DNA of 9,151 bases from Calditrichia bacterium. GTDB taxonomy: Bacteria > Calditrichota > Calditrichia > RBG-13-44-9. Positions 1-6,003 of this stretch are shown in pieces (the first letter of the stretch is position 1; every line of letters begins with the position of its first letter). The stretch covers positions 1 through 9,151 of the forward strand of contig JALXCH010000033.1 of assembly GCA_026991005.1 (NCBI GenBank), given 5' to 3'. A program made the position numbers and the translations under genes. Under the pieces are notes generated by a model. It was not told where the DNA came from. It saw only the letters and a program-made list of their open reading frames with translations, and did no database searches.

Positions 1-1353
1 TTCTCTTCCATAATTGCTTCCATCCGACATAAAGGGAAATCCATTGGCCAGATTATTGAAAACCACATTGGAATGAGCGGTAAAAAGCTGTTTCTCATTT
101 TTAGCTGGTCAACCCTGATTCTGGTCATTGCTGTTTTTATAAATATTGTTGCTTCAACCTTCGAACGTACCCCCAGTTCTGCTACCTCTTCCCTTTTATT
201 CATTCTGTTGGCACTTCTCTTTGGCGTTGCCATCTACCGCCTTAAAGCACCTTTGTGGATTGCCACCATCGTAGGAGTATTTTTGTTATTTCTTTCTGTG
301 GTATTGGGCGATTATTATCCTTTAAGCGTTAGTAAAACCGTCTGGCAATGGGTGCTAATTGCTTACATTTTTGTTGCCTCTGTAACCCCGGTTTGGATCC
401 TGCTGCAACCACGGGATTATTTGAATTCTTTCCTTCTTTATGCGCTTATTTTAGGGGGACTCCTGGGAATATTTTTTGCTTTTCCTCAGATTCAGCTAAA
501 ACCGTTTACACATTTTTCCGTACCCAATCTGGGAACGTTGTTTCCCATTCTTTTTGTCACAGTAGCCTGCGGGGCTATCAGCGGTTTCCATTCTCTGGTG
601 GGGAGCGGCACTACCGCTAAACAGCTTAATAAAGAATCGGACGGTAAACTGATTGGTTATGGTGGCATGCTTATTGAAGGAGTGCTGGCAGTTCTTTCTC
701 TCCTGGCGGTTGCCTCCCTTTCGCCTCAGGAGTTTCAGGATTTCTATTCCGCCCATCATTTTGTTTCTGCTTTCGCCGAAGGAGTAGGAAGATTCATTCA
801 TAGCATTCCTTTGCTGAACATCCCCGTTTCGACAGCCAGAACATTTACCGCGCTGGCAGTTTCCGCCTTCGCCCTCACCTCTCTGGATACTGCCACTCGT
901 CTGGCACGTTTTGCATTTCAAGAATTTTTCGAAGATAACACCAAACCGGCATCAGAACAAAATATTCTAGTGAGAAATCGTTTTATCGCTACCCTTATTA
1001 CTGTTACTATTGGTGGGCTCCTCACCTTCAGCGGAAAAACAGATGCCATCTGGCCCATCTTCGGAAGTGCCAATCAACTATTAGCGGCTCTGGCTCTACT
1101 GGCTATTACCGTATGGTTGGCTCATCAGGGGAAGAAGTATTTATTTGCTTTCATCCCCATGGTATTTATGTTTGCCGTTACTTTAAGTGCATTAATCATT
1201 CTTTTCTATTTAAACCTGGTTGTGCATCATAATTATGTTCTTTCTTTCCTGGCTCTGGTTTTATTCGCACTATCCATTATTCTGAGCATTCAAGCGTACC
1301 ATAGCTTAAAAACCAAATACAGTGATACTACAGATTATAATCCAAATTTCTAA
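1..1353 (+). CDS. cstA: CstA-family carbon starvation protein / transporter (5' truncated by window edge)
   Basis: This is a multi-pass inner-membrane transporter of the carbon starvation protein A family, whose members take up peptides or pyruvate when carbon is short; which substrate applies here cannot be told. The reading frame is open from base 1, and residues before the first ATG (73) still match the family (SIRHKGKSIG), so that ATG is internal and the true start lies upstream. 450 residues are visible. Numbered from the window edge, family signatures are LLQPRDYLN near 134-142, CGAISGFHSLVGSGTT near 190-205, LTSLDTATRLAR near 292-303 and WPIFGSANQLLAA near 351-363. Around ten hydrophobic segments are visible, and the short polar tail is presumably cytoplasmic. 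No rho-independent terminator is evident after the stop. The next gene on the same strand begins 141 bases later. The family call is firm; the substrate is not. Confidence 0.9.
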   Translation, partial: FSSIIASIRHKGKSIGQIIENHIGMSGKKLFLIFSWSTLILVIAVFINIVASTFERTPSSATSSLLFILLALLFGVAIYRLKAPLWIATIVGVFLLFLSVVLGDYYPLSVSKTVWQWVLIAYIFVASVTPVWILLQPRDYLNSFLLYALILGGLLGIFFAFPQIQLKPFTHFSVPNLGTLFPILFVTVACGAISGFHSLVGSGTTAKQLNKESDGKLIGYGGMLIEGVLAVLSLLAVASLSPQEFQDFYSAHHFVSAFAEGVGRFIHSIPLLNIPVSTARTFTALAVSAFALTSLDTATRLARFAFQEFFEDNTKPASEQNILVRNRFIATLITVTIGGLLTFSGKTDAIWPIFGSANQLLAALALLAITVWLAHQGKKYLFAFIPMVFMFAVTLSALIILFYLNLVVHHNYVLSFLALVLFALSIILSIQAYHSLKTKYSDTTDYNPNF

Positions 1354-1494
1354 ATGTTAAAATATGGGATCGGTCCAAAATACTGCACTATTATTTTTTC
1401 GACAGGTAAGGAGCTAATAGATTTAACATTGGTCGGAATATGTAGTTTTTAGCAAATATTTTCACGTAATTATCAGATAAAATGGAGCAACAAA

Positions 1495-2688
1495 ATGGCT
1501 AAATTCGATCTTTCCAAAGCCAGGTTCGCCACGCTGTGTGTTCACGGTTCGGGAACTGTGGACCCACAGACGGGCGCTCTTTCTACACCAATCTATCAAA
1601 GCTCGACATTTGCATTTAAGAGTGCCCAACATGGAGCTGCTTTATTTGCCGGGGAAGAAGAAGGCTATGTCTATACACGCCTGGGCAACCCAACCCAGGC
1701 CGCACTGGAACGGGAAGTGGCTTTTCTTGAAGGTGGCGAAGCTGCACTGGCTTTTGCTTCCGGTATGGCAGCTATTTCCGGTGTGATTCTTTATCTTTGC
1801 CGCAATGGAGATAATTTGGTTTCTTCCGACACGGTTTATGGAGGTACTCATAATTTATACAAGGAGACACTCCCCCTCTGGGACATTGAAGCACGTGAAG
1901 TTGATGCCACCAATCTCGTAAATGTAGAAGCCGCTATTGACGAACGTACCCGCCTGATTTTTATTGAGACTCCGGCTAATCCAACCCTCTCAATTGTGGA
2001 TATCCAGGGATGTGCCGAGATTGCCCATCGACACAATATTCCTCTGGTGGTAGATAATACTTTTGCTACCCCATATCTACAACGTCCGTTAGAGCTGGGT
2101 GCTGATGTGGTGATTCACAGTGCGACCAAATACATCGGAGGGCACGGTGACACAGTAGCAGGACTTGTGATTGGCAAGAAAGAATTCATCGATCAGCTTA
2201 GGGCTCAAATTATACGGGATATCGGGGGAATAATAAGCCCCTTAAACGCCTGGTTATTATTGAGGGGTTTAAAGACGCTACCGGTACGTATGGATAGGCA
2301 TTGTGCTAATGCGCTGGAGGTAGCCAAATTTTTATCTCTCCATCCTAAAGTTAACTGGGTACGGTATCCGGGTTTGCTCACCCATCCCCAACATGAATTG
2401 GCTAAAAAGCAAATGCGCAATTTTGGTGGAATGGTTACTTTTGAAGTGAAAGGTGGTCGTAAAGCCGGGGAAAAGCTCATGAATAACGTGGGGCTAATCA
2501 CCCTGGCCGTAAGCCTGGGTGATTGCGATTCTCTAATTGAACATCCCGCTTCCATGACTCACTCAACCTACAGTCCGGAGGAATTGCAGGAAGTAGGGAT
2601 TACAGAAGGACTCATCCGTCTCTCTGTGGGTCTGGAAGATCCGGCGGATATTATCACCGACTTAAAACTGGCATTAAAAAAGATTTAA
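1495..2688 (+). CDS. PLP-dependent methionine gamma-lyase / cystathionine gamma-lyase family enzyme
   Basis: A 397-residue fold-type I PLP enzyme of the Cys/Met metabolism family, full length for the family and cytoplasmic. Likely reactions are alpha,gamma-elimination of methionine to methanethiol, ammonia and 2-oxobutyrate, or cleavage of cystathionine. Visible PLP-site residues are Tyr60 and Arg62 (YTRLGNPT), Ser89-Gly90-Met91, Tyr115, Asp187 (VVDNTFATPYLQRPLELGAD), Ser209 and the Schiff-base Lys212 (SATKYIGGHGD). Arg375 in GLIRLSVGLED should bind the substrate carboxylate. Much of the chain resembles Pseudomonas putida methionine gamma-lyase (GAALFAGEEEG, MDRHCANA, HPASMTHS). However, the cysteine typical of that enzyme (Cys116 there) is Gly117 here, and its Lys240 is Arg241, so gamma-lyase or gamma-synthase activity on another substrate is possible. 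GGAG at 1484-1487, 7 nt before the ATG, supports the start. It is convergent with the RAM-domain gene. No convincing promoter was found in the 141-bp gap upstream. Confidence 0.9.
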   Translation: MAKFDLSKARFATLCVHGSGTVDPQTGALSTPIYQSSTFAFKSAQHGAALFAGEEEGYVYTRLGNPTQAALEREVAFLEGGEAALAFASGMAAISGVILYLCRNGDNLVSSDTVYGGTHNLYKETLPLWDIEAREVDATNLVNVEAAIDERTRLIFIETPANPTLSIVDIQGCAEIAHRHNIPLVVDNTFATPYLQRPLELGADVVIHSATKYIGGHGDTVAGLVIGKKEFIDQLRAQIIRDIGGIISPLNAWLLLRGLKTLPVRMDRHCANALEVAKFLSLHPKVNWVRYPGLLTHPQHELAKKQMRNFGGMVTFEVKGGRKAGEKLMNNVGLITLAVSLGDCDSLIEHPASMTHSTYSPEELQEVGITEGLIRLSVGLEDPADIITDLKLALKKI

Positions 2689-2725
2689 CAACCAATTAAT
2701 CAATCATATGAGTATGCCAAAGAAT

Positions 2726-2962
2726 TTAGTAATCTACTACCAGACAGGTTGTTGTATCAATAACACCTTCCAGACTGTGGATGTCAGCCAGGATGACTTT
2801 ACCTAAATCTTTCATATCTTCCGCAGTCACATATACAATTGCGTCGTAAGGTCCGGTAACCGGATGAACCTGTTGAACACCTTTAATTTTAGAAATGTTT
2901 TCTACTACTTCTCTTACCTTGTTTGGTGTGATGCGTACAAGTGCATAAGCATTTAAACCCAT
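2726..2962 (-). CDS. Stand-alone Lrp/AsnC ligand-binding (RAM/ACT-like) domain protein
   Basis: A 78-residue protein matching the C-terminal effector-binding and oligomerisation domain of Lrp/AsnC regulators, with no helix-turn-helix DNA-binding half. The pattern fits the beta-alpha-beta-beta-alpha-beta fold: AYALVRI strand, helix around 13-26, KGVQQVHPVTG, then the conserved turn Gly37-Pro-Tyr-Asp40 leading into AIVYVTA, a second helix, and a final strand TTCLVVDY. Family knowledge: such single-domain proteins can bind amino acids and assemble into oligomers, either sensing on their own or with full-length Lrp proteins. It is not a truncated gene: GGAGG (2969-2973) sits 6 nt before the ATG, and a good promoter lies just beyond. 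Its neighbour, 37 bp away and convergent, is a sulfur amino acid lyase, so methionine or a related amino acid is a plausible ligand, but that is inference. No terminator is visible between the two stops. Confidence 0.85.
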   Translation of the reverse strand: MGLNAYALVRITPNKVREVVENISKIKGVQQVHPVTGPYDAIVYVTAEDMKDLGKVILADIHSLEGVIDTTTCLVVDY

Positions 2963-2990
2963 TTTTTTCCTCCAATTTTTAATTTAAAGG

Positions 2991-3019
2991 AATATAGTTA
3001 ACTTTTAGGAATTAGTCAA
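2991..3019 (-). promoter_or_regulatory. Sigma-70-type promoter for the RAM-domain gene
   Basis: Read on the minus strand, TTGACT (3019-3014) is followed by a 17-bp spacer and TATATT (2996-2991): five of six matches in each box at optimal spacing. Transcription would begin near 2984, about 20 nt before the start codon, leaving room for the GGAGG site. It lies between the cytidine deaminase stop and the RAM gene, so the RAM gene can be expressed independently. Confidence 0.65.
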
Positions 3020-3049
3020 ATTAATAAACGTGGATAAAACTCCCTGAGA

Positions 3050-3451
3050 CTATTTCCTTTCGATTAAACGTTGCTCGGTAAAAGCAACAGGTAAAAGTTC
3101 GGACAATTTATATGAGGCTTTTCGTCCGCTGTCGGTAACCAGAATCACTTCAATATCAGGAGCGTAATCCATGAGCACCTGGCGGCAAGCCCCGCATGGT
3201 GGGCAAAATTCATCATTATTGGCCATAATATAAATTTTATCGAATTCCCTTTCTCCTTCGGAAAGAGCTTTAAACAAAGCCACACGTTCGGCACATATTG
3301 TTAACCCATAAGAACTGCTTTCGATGTTATGCCCTGTATAAACTTTGCCATCACGGGTTGTTACGACCGAACCTACTTTAAATCCAGAGTAACGAGCCAG
3401 CGCCTGATCGCGTGTTCTTCTCAATTTCTGCAAAATCTCATCTTCATTCAT
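3050..3451 (-). CDS. cdd: Cytidine deaminase
   Basis: A 133-residue homotetramer-class cytidine deaminase, which converts cytidine and deoxycytidine to uridine and deoxyuridine for pyrimidine salvage in the cytoplasm. The zinc site is complete: Cys53 and the catalytic proton-shuttle Glu55 (TICAERVA), plus Cys86 and Cys89 (PPCGACRQVL). The substrate-binding stretch is also present: Phe24 in YSGFKVG, and Asn42 and Glu44 in HNIESSSYG. Length is normal for the small form of the enzyme. GGGAG (3463-3467), 11 nt before the ATG, supports the start. It is downstream of the outer-membrane protein gene on the same strand but separated from it by a strong hairpin terminator. No clear promoter of its own can be seen in the roughly 30 bases between hairpin and start, so it may depend on read-through or a weak promoter overlapping the hairpin. 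Confidence 0.95.
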   Translation of the reverse strand: MNEDEILQKLRRTRDQALARYSGFKVGSVVTTRDGKVYTGHNIESSSYGLTICAERVALFKALSEGEREFDKIYIMANNDEFCPPCGACRQVLMDYAPDIEVILVTDSGRKASYKLSELLPVAFTEQRLIERK

Positions 3452-3482
3452 ATCTACAATATCTCCCTGAAAAAATTGGAAA

Positions 3483-3516
3483 AAAAATCCCTCAAAGAAT
3501 ACTTTGAGGGATTTTT
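3483..3516 (-). terminator. Rho-independent terminator after the coiled-coil outer-membrane protein gene
   Basis: A perfect 15-bp inverted repeat (3483-3497 with 3502-3516) closes on a 4-nt AATA loop. Its core is CTTTGAGGGAT paired with ATCCCTCAAAG. On the minus strand the stem runs into eight Ts (3487-3480), giving the U tract. It begins 23 nt after the stop of the gene ending at 3540 and sits just before the cytidine deaminase. The plus-strand side also carries five Ts, so it could work in both directions, but no plus-strand gene needs it. Confidence 0.85.
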
Positions 3517-3539
3517 AAATTTAAAAATTGATCTCACAT

Positions 3540-4685
3540 TTATTTATTTCCGCCACCCTGCTCTTCTAACATCTGACGCAGCTCTTCCAGTTCCTTTTCC
3601 GCCTGTTCACGTTCTTTTTTCAAACGACGGAGTTCTTCTTCAATACTCTTGGAGCGTTGACGATCCTGCAATAATTTTTCGTAGAAATCCACCTTACTCT
3701 CAACAGAAGACTTGGCTCCGGGTGCTCCTTTGTGGGTTAATCCCATAAGACGGAAATTTGCACCTAACCAGACTCGCCAGGAAGGATAAGACGGTAATGT
3801 CAAATTTTTCCGAGGATCCGGTAACAACTCCGAGGAGGTATTTTTATCCCCGCTCATACGAATATCCAATCCCAGATCGAAACTGAACCATTCTTTGGGT
3901 TTAAATCGCACAGAAGGTGTAATGTACATGTAGTTATCCCGACTATAAGCCATGGAATCGGGTTTACTAATGTAGCTAATTCCCCAGATTTCCAGATTAA
4001 GCCGGAACAGTTCTGTGGGATACATAAACCCAAAACCATATTGAAGTTCTGTGGCATTATTTCCTGCTTTGTATTCTTTTCCGGTCACAGGATCGGTGTA
4101 CAGTACTTTTCCTGCATCGTTGTGATTATACCATCCCAGATTGAAATGTAAACTAAAACTTCGATCATGAAGGTAAGGATCATTATAAAAAGAGAATAAC
4201 CCTGTAAATCCATATTCAAAAGCACCGGCAGTGTAGGCTTCGAAAGGATAGTTATAATCTTTACCAACCGGAATCCGCAACTGAGTCAACAATCCGTAAT
4301 TGAATTTATTATTAGCCAATCCAAAAGAACCCAGCTTTAGATCCAGGAAGAGGTCTTCGGGACTATTATATTCGGATTGCTTATGGTTATCCTGGTAGAT
4401 GCGATTCATTAATGTGGCATCAAAATGCTCCATAATACCATAGCTTAACAGGCCATTACTTTGCACCAACCAGTAATTGACCGCTGAAAAATCTTCTGGT
4501 TTATTTTGTCCCAGATAATCCCCTACCTTGGTAAAAAAATACAGATTTGTTCGAAAATCCAGTGTGCCGGGATTGAGCGTGCTTGCGGTTTGCACATGGA
4601 GCATACTTTTACTACCGAATGTACCCGCAAGAGCAATCATAGGGATCAAAAATAAAATAACAATAATACTGTAACGATTAGACAT
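3540..4685 (-). CDS. Predicted outer-membrane beta-barrel protein with C-terminal coiled coil
   Basis: Function not recognised. The 381-residue product begins with a signal peptide (hydrophobic 6-18, AxA-type cleavage after Ala20). Residues 25-315 are rich in alternating hydrophobic/polar strands and aromatic residues (for example LHFNLGWYNH, YMYITPSVRF, WFSFDLGLDIRMS, WRVWLGANFRL), which is typical of an outer-membrane beta-barrel. A linker (316-328) then leads to a strongly charged helix, about 329-376 (EEELRRLKKERE, KELEELRQMLEE), predicted to form a coiled coil, and a GGGNK tail. Post-barrel extensions usually lie in the periplasm, so the coil could oligomerise the barrel or contact a periplasmic partner. 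The start is secure: GGAGGA (4696-4691) lies 5 nt before the ATG. It has its own promoter and a strong terminator, making it a likely single-gene unit downstream of the PorU/PorV block. The outer-membrane location is inferred from composition only. Confidence 0.75.
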   Translation of the reverse strand: MSNRYSIIVILFLIPMIALAGTFGSKSMLHVQTASTLNPGTLDFRTNLYFFTKVGDYLGQNKPEDFSAVNYWLVQSNGLLSYGIMEHFDATLMNRIYQDNHKQSEYNSPEDLFLDLKLGSFGLANNKFNYGLLTQLRIPVGKDYNYPFEAYTAGAFEYGFTGLFSFYNDPYLHDRSFSLHFNLGWYNHNDAGKVLYTDPVTGKEYKAGNNATELQYGFGFMYPTELFRLNLEIWGISYISKPDSMAYSRDNYMYITPSVRFKPKEWFSFDLGLDIRMSGDKNTSSELLPDPRKNLTLPSYPSWRVWLGANFRLMGLTHKGAPGAKSSVESKVDFYEKLLQDRQRSKSIEEELRRLKKEREQAEKELEELRQMLEEQGGGNK

Positions 4686-4716
4686 AGCAGTCCTCCCCAG
4701 AATAGGTTTGACCGTA

Positions 4717-4744
4717 ATTAAATAAATTTTTTTAAATTTGTCAA
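4717..4744 (-). promoter_or_regulatory. Sigma-70-type promoter for the coiled-coil outer-membrane protein gene
   Basis: On the minus strand a perfect -35 TTGACA (4744-4739) is followed by a 16-bp A/T-only spacer and TTTAAT (4722-4717), five of six matches to TATAAT. A start point near 4710 leaves a short leader holding the GGGGAGGA ribosome-binding site. The 75-bp gap shows no terminator for the upstream block, so read-through from that block is also possible. Confidence 0.65.
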
Positions 4745-4760
4745 GTAAAATTCTGTACTC

Positions 4761-5240
4761 TTACCGATATCTTGTTGCTAAAACATAAACATTAGCGATA
4801 ATGGCTAAATCACGTGCTATTGCAACAATACGCGCGAAAATATCCGCTACACTCCCCGGAACAATAATAACATCACCAGGTTCCAAAGGAACTAATAAAT
4901 CTTTATTTCCTGTTTTAATAAATTCTGCGATATTAACCTTAATCACTTCTTGATTTTTACGAATAACTCTCACATCATTTAACCGGGCAGTTTTTAAAGG
5001 TCCCCCGGCAGAAGAAAGCAAGTCTATGATTCCAAAGGAACTGGGGATACTGTAAATACCCGGTCGATGAACATGCCCCCAGAGATTGACATTAATCAAC
5101 AAAACATCATTATTTCCTAAAATATATTGAGCAGGCCGATCTCCATATTGCAATTGGTTCTGATACCGAAAATCCTGAGTCTGCGCCTGACTCAAAATTA
5201 TAACAATAGCAAGAATAATAAAAAGCGAATATCTTTTCAT
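4761..5240 (-). CDS. Small secreted SLBB-domain protein (polysaccharide-export-like)
   Basis: From the chosen ATG the protein has 159 residues: a signal peptide (MKRYSLFIILAIVIILSQA, cleavage near residue 19-20), then YILGNNDVLLINV (39-51), which recalls the end of a polysaccharide-export (Wza-type) domain. An SLBB beta-grasp domain follows at about 52-129 (GHVHRPGIYSIP, DLLSSAGGPLKTARLNDVRVIR, VPLEPGDVIIVPGS). The chain ends in a hydrophobic C-terminal helix, about 130-155. In Wza the C-terminal helix crosses the outer membrane, and SLBB domains bind or line the path of polysaccharide. Here the main export domain is essentially missing, so this is not an ordinary Wza. Upstream in-frame starts exist (ATG at 5258, 1 nt after the previous stop; TTG at 5273, overlapping it). 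The 5240 start was preferred because it gives a clean signal peptide, although no strong Shine-Dalgarno site marks any of them. It is the last gene of the PorU/PorV block. Confidence 0.75.
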   Translation of the reverse strand: MKRYSLFIILAIVIILSQAQTQDFRYQNQLQYGDRPAQYILGNNDVLLINVNLWGHVHRPGIYSIPSSFGIIDLLSSAGGPLKTARLNDVRVIRKNQEVIKVNIAEFIKTGNKDLLVPLEPGDVIIVPGSVADIFARIVAIARDLAIIANVYVLATRYR

Positions 5241-5259
5241 AAAACCGCTTAATCCCATT

Positions 5260-6003
5260 TTATTGTACCACAAACATCATCCAATTCGATTCTGCCCCAC
5301 ACAAATTTTCATTTCCTATCGGATCAATCCGCCAACGATACGTCCCTGTGGTAAGCGGTGTGAAGATGGTTAGTTTTGCCAAATCCCATTCCTGATGAGG
5401 AGTATAATCGTTCGATAAATTAAAAAGTTTAGTAAAAAAATTAACAAAGCCCGATCCGCCTAACCGCTCCAGTCGAAATACAAATTCACTGGGAACAAAC
5501 GAAGCATTAAATTCCCAGGTAAACACAATTGAACTTGGATTCTGTACCACCCCTACGGGAGCTAATAATACAGGTTTTACCCATAGTTTATAATTAACAG
5601 TATCCGAAGGTTCACTCATTTGATTTAGATCATCAAAAGCTCGAATAAAATAATAATATCGTTTCGTTAATGCAACTAAAGAATCAGTAAATGTTGTGTC
5701 AATTTTTTCATATCTCTTGGTAACCCTTCCAACCTCAACAAATTGAGAGTTCTCCATTTTACTACGGTAAACAATATATCCTGCTAAATTTTTTTCAGTA
5801 TTGGGATGCCATTCCAGAAAAATTGCATCTATATCCGGAACCGCATCAATTCCATGCTCCACAGTAGAATCTTCTGGTGTTTTCTCAACAATTCGCACTT
5901 TTGCTGGCGGCGGAGTCTGATTTGATTGATCTTTACATCCCATGCCCCAATACATTAAGAGAAAACTCAAAATAAAGATGATGTAGATAACGGTTTTCAT
6001 CAT
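5260..6003 (-). CDS. Putative lipoprotein with two fibronectin type III-like domains
   Basis: No specific function recognised. The 247-residue product has an N-terminal hydrophobic segment (4-19) ending in GMGC. Cys23 is a plausible lipidation site, though the residues before it fit the lipobox poorly, so an uncleaved anchor is an alternative. After a Pro/Thr-rich linker, residues 55-137 look like a fibronectin type III domain (FLEWHPNTEKNLAGYIVYRS, YYYFIRAFDDLNQMSEPSD). Residues 143-246 look like a second, diverged one (PVLLAPVG, IVFTWEF, GTYRWRIDPIG, ESNWMMFVV). Such modules usually mediate binding, not catalysis. Its ATG overlaps the PorV stop by 4 nt (ATGA). The start is a tandem ATGATG: GAGG lies 2 nt before the first and 5 nt before the second, so the second ATG (6000) may be the one used. 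The operon position suggests a cell-envelope accessory to the PorU/PorV pair. Confidence 0.75.
   Translation of the reverse strand: MMKTVIYIIFILSFLLMYWGMGCKDQSNQTPPPAKVRIVEKTPEDSTVEHGIDAVPDIDAIFLEWHPNTEKNLAGYIVYRSKMENSQFVEVGRVTKRYEKIDTTFTDSLVALTKRYYYFIRAFDDLNQMSEPSDTVNYKLWVKPVLLAPVGVVQNPSSIVFTWEFNASFVPSEFVFRLERLGGSGFVNFFTKLFNLSNDYTPHQEWDLAKLTIFTPLTTGTYRWRIDPIGNENLCGAESNWMMFVVQ

Noticed and set aside
496..921. Minus-strand open frame of about 141 codons inside cstA
   Set aside because: The translation is low-complexity and Cys/Gly/Lys-rich, with no domain signature, while the plus strand encodes well-conserved CstA motifs over the same bases.
1354..1494. Possible riboswitch, terminator or promoter between cstA and the lyase
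   Set aside because: Only a 3-4 bp hairpin (around GGGATCGGTCC) and scattered partial boxes (TTGGTC at 1429-1434) were found. No SAM-type or other riboswitch core, no U-tract hairpin and no properly spaced promoter pair could be supported.
2225..2268. Nested dyads (AATAATAA / TTATTATT and GGGG / CCCC) in the lyase gene
   Set aside because: The segment encodes a conserved active-site region (IRDIGGIISP...), the arms are short and interrupted, and there is no regulatory context. Chance is the simplest explanation.
3329..3748. Plus-strand open frame of about 139 codons
   Set aside because: It runs antisense across the cytidine deaminase, the hairpin terminator and the end of the coiled-coil protein. 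It has no Shine-Dalgarno site or recognisable protein features and is the shadow of real genes.
4700..4744. Terminator for the PorU/PorV block in the A/T-rich gap
   Set aside because: The AAATTT-rich palindromes have no G/C stem. The segment is better explained as the spacer and flanks of the downstream promoter.
5241..5273. Longer N-terminus for the SLBB protein using TTG at 5273 or ATG at 5258
   Set aside because: The extra residues would precede an otherwise standard signal peptide, and the TTG start would overlap the lipoprotein gene. The 5258 ATG remains possible through coupling but is less likely.
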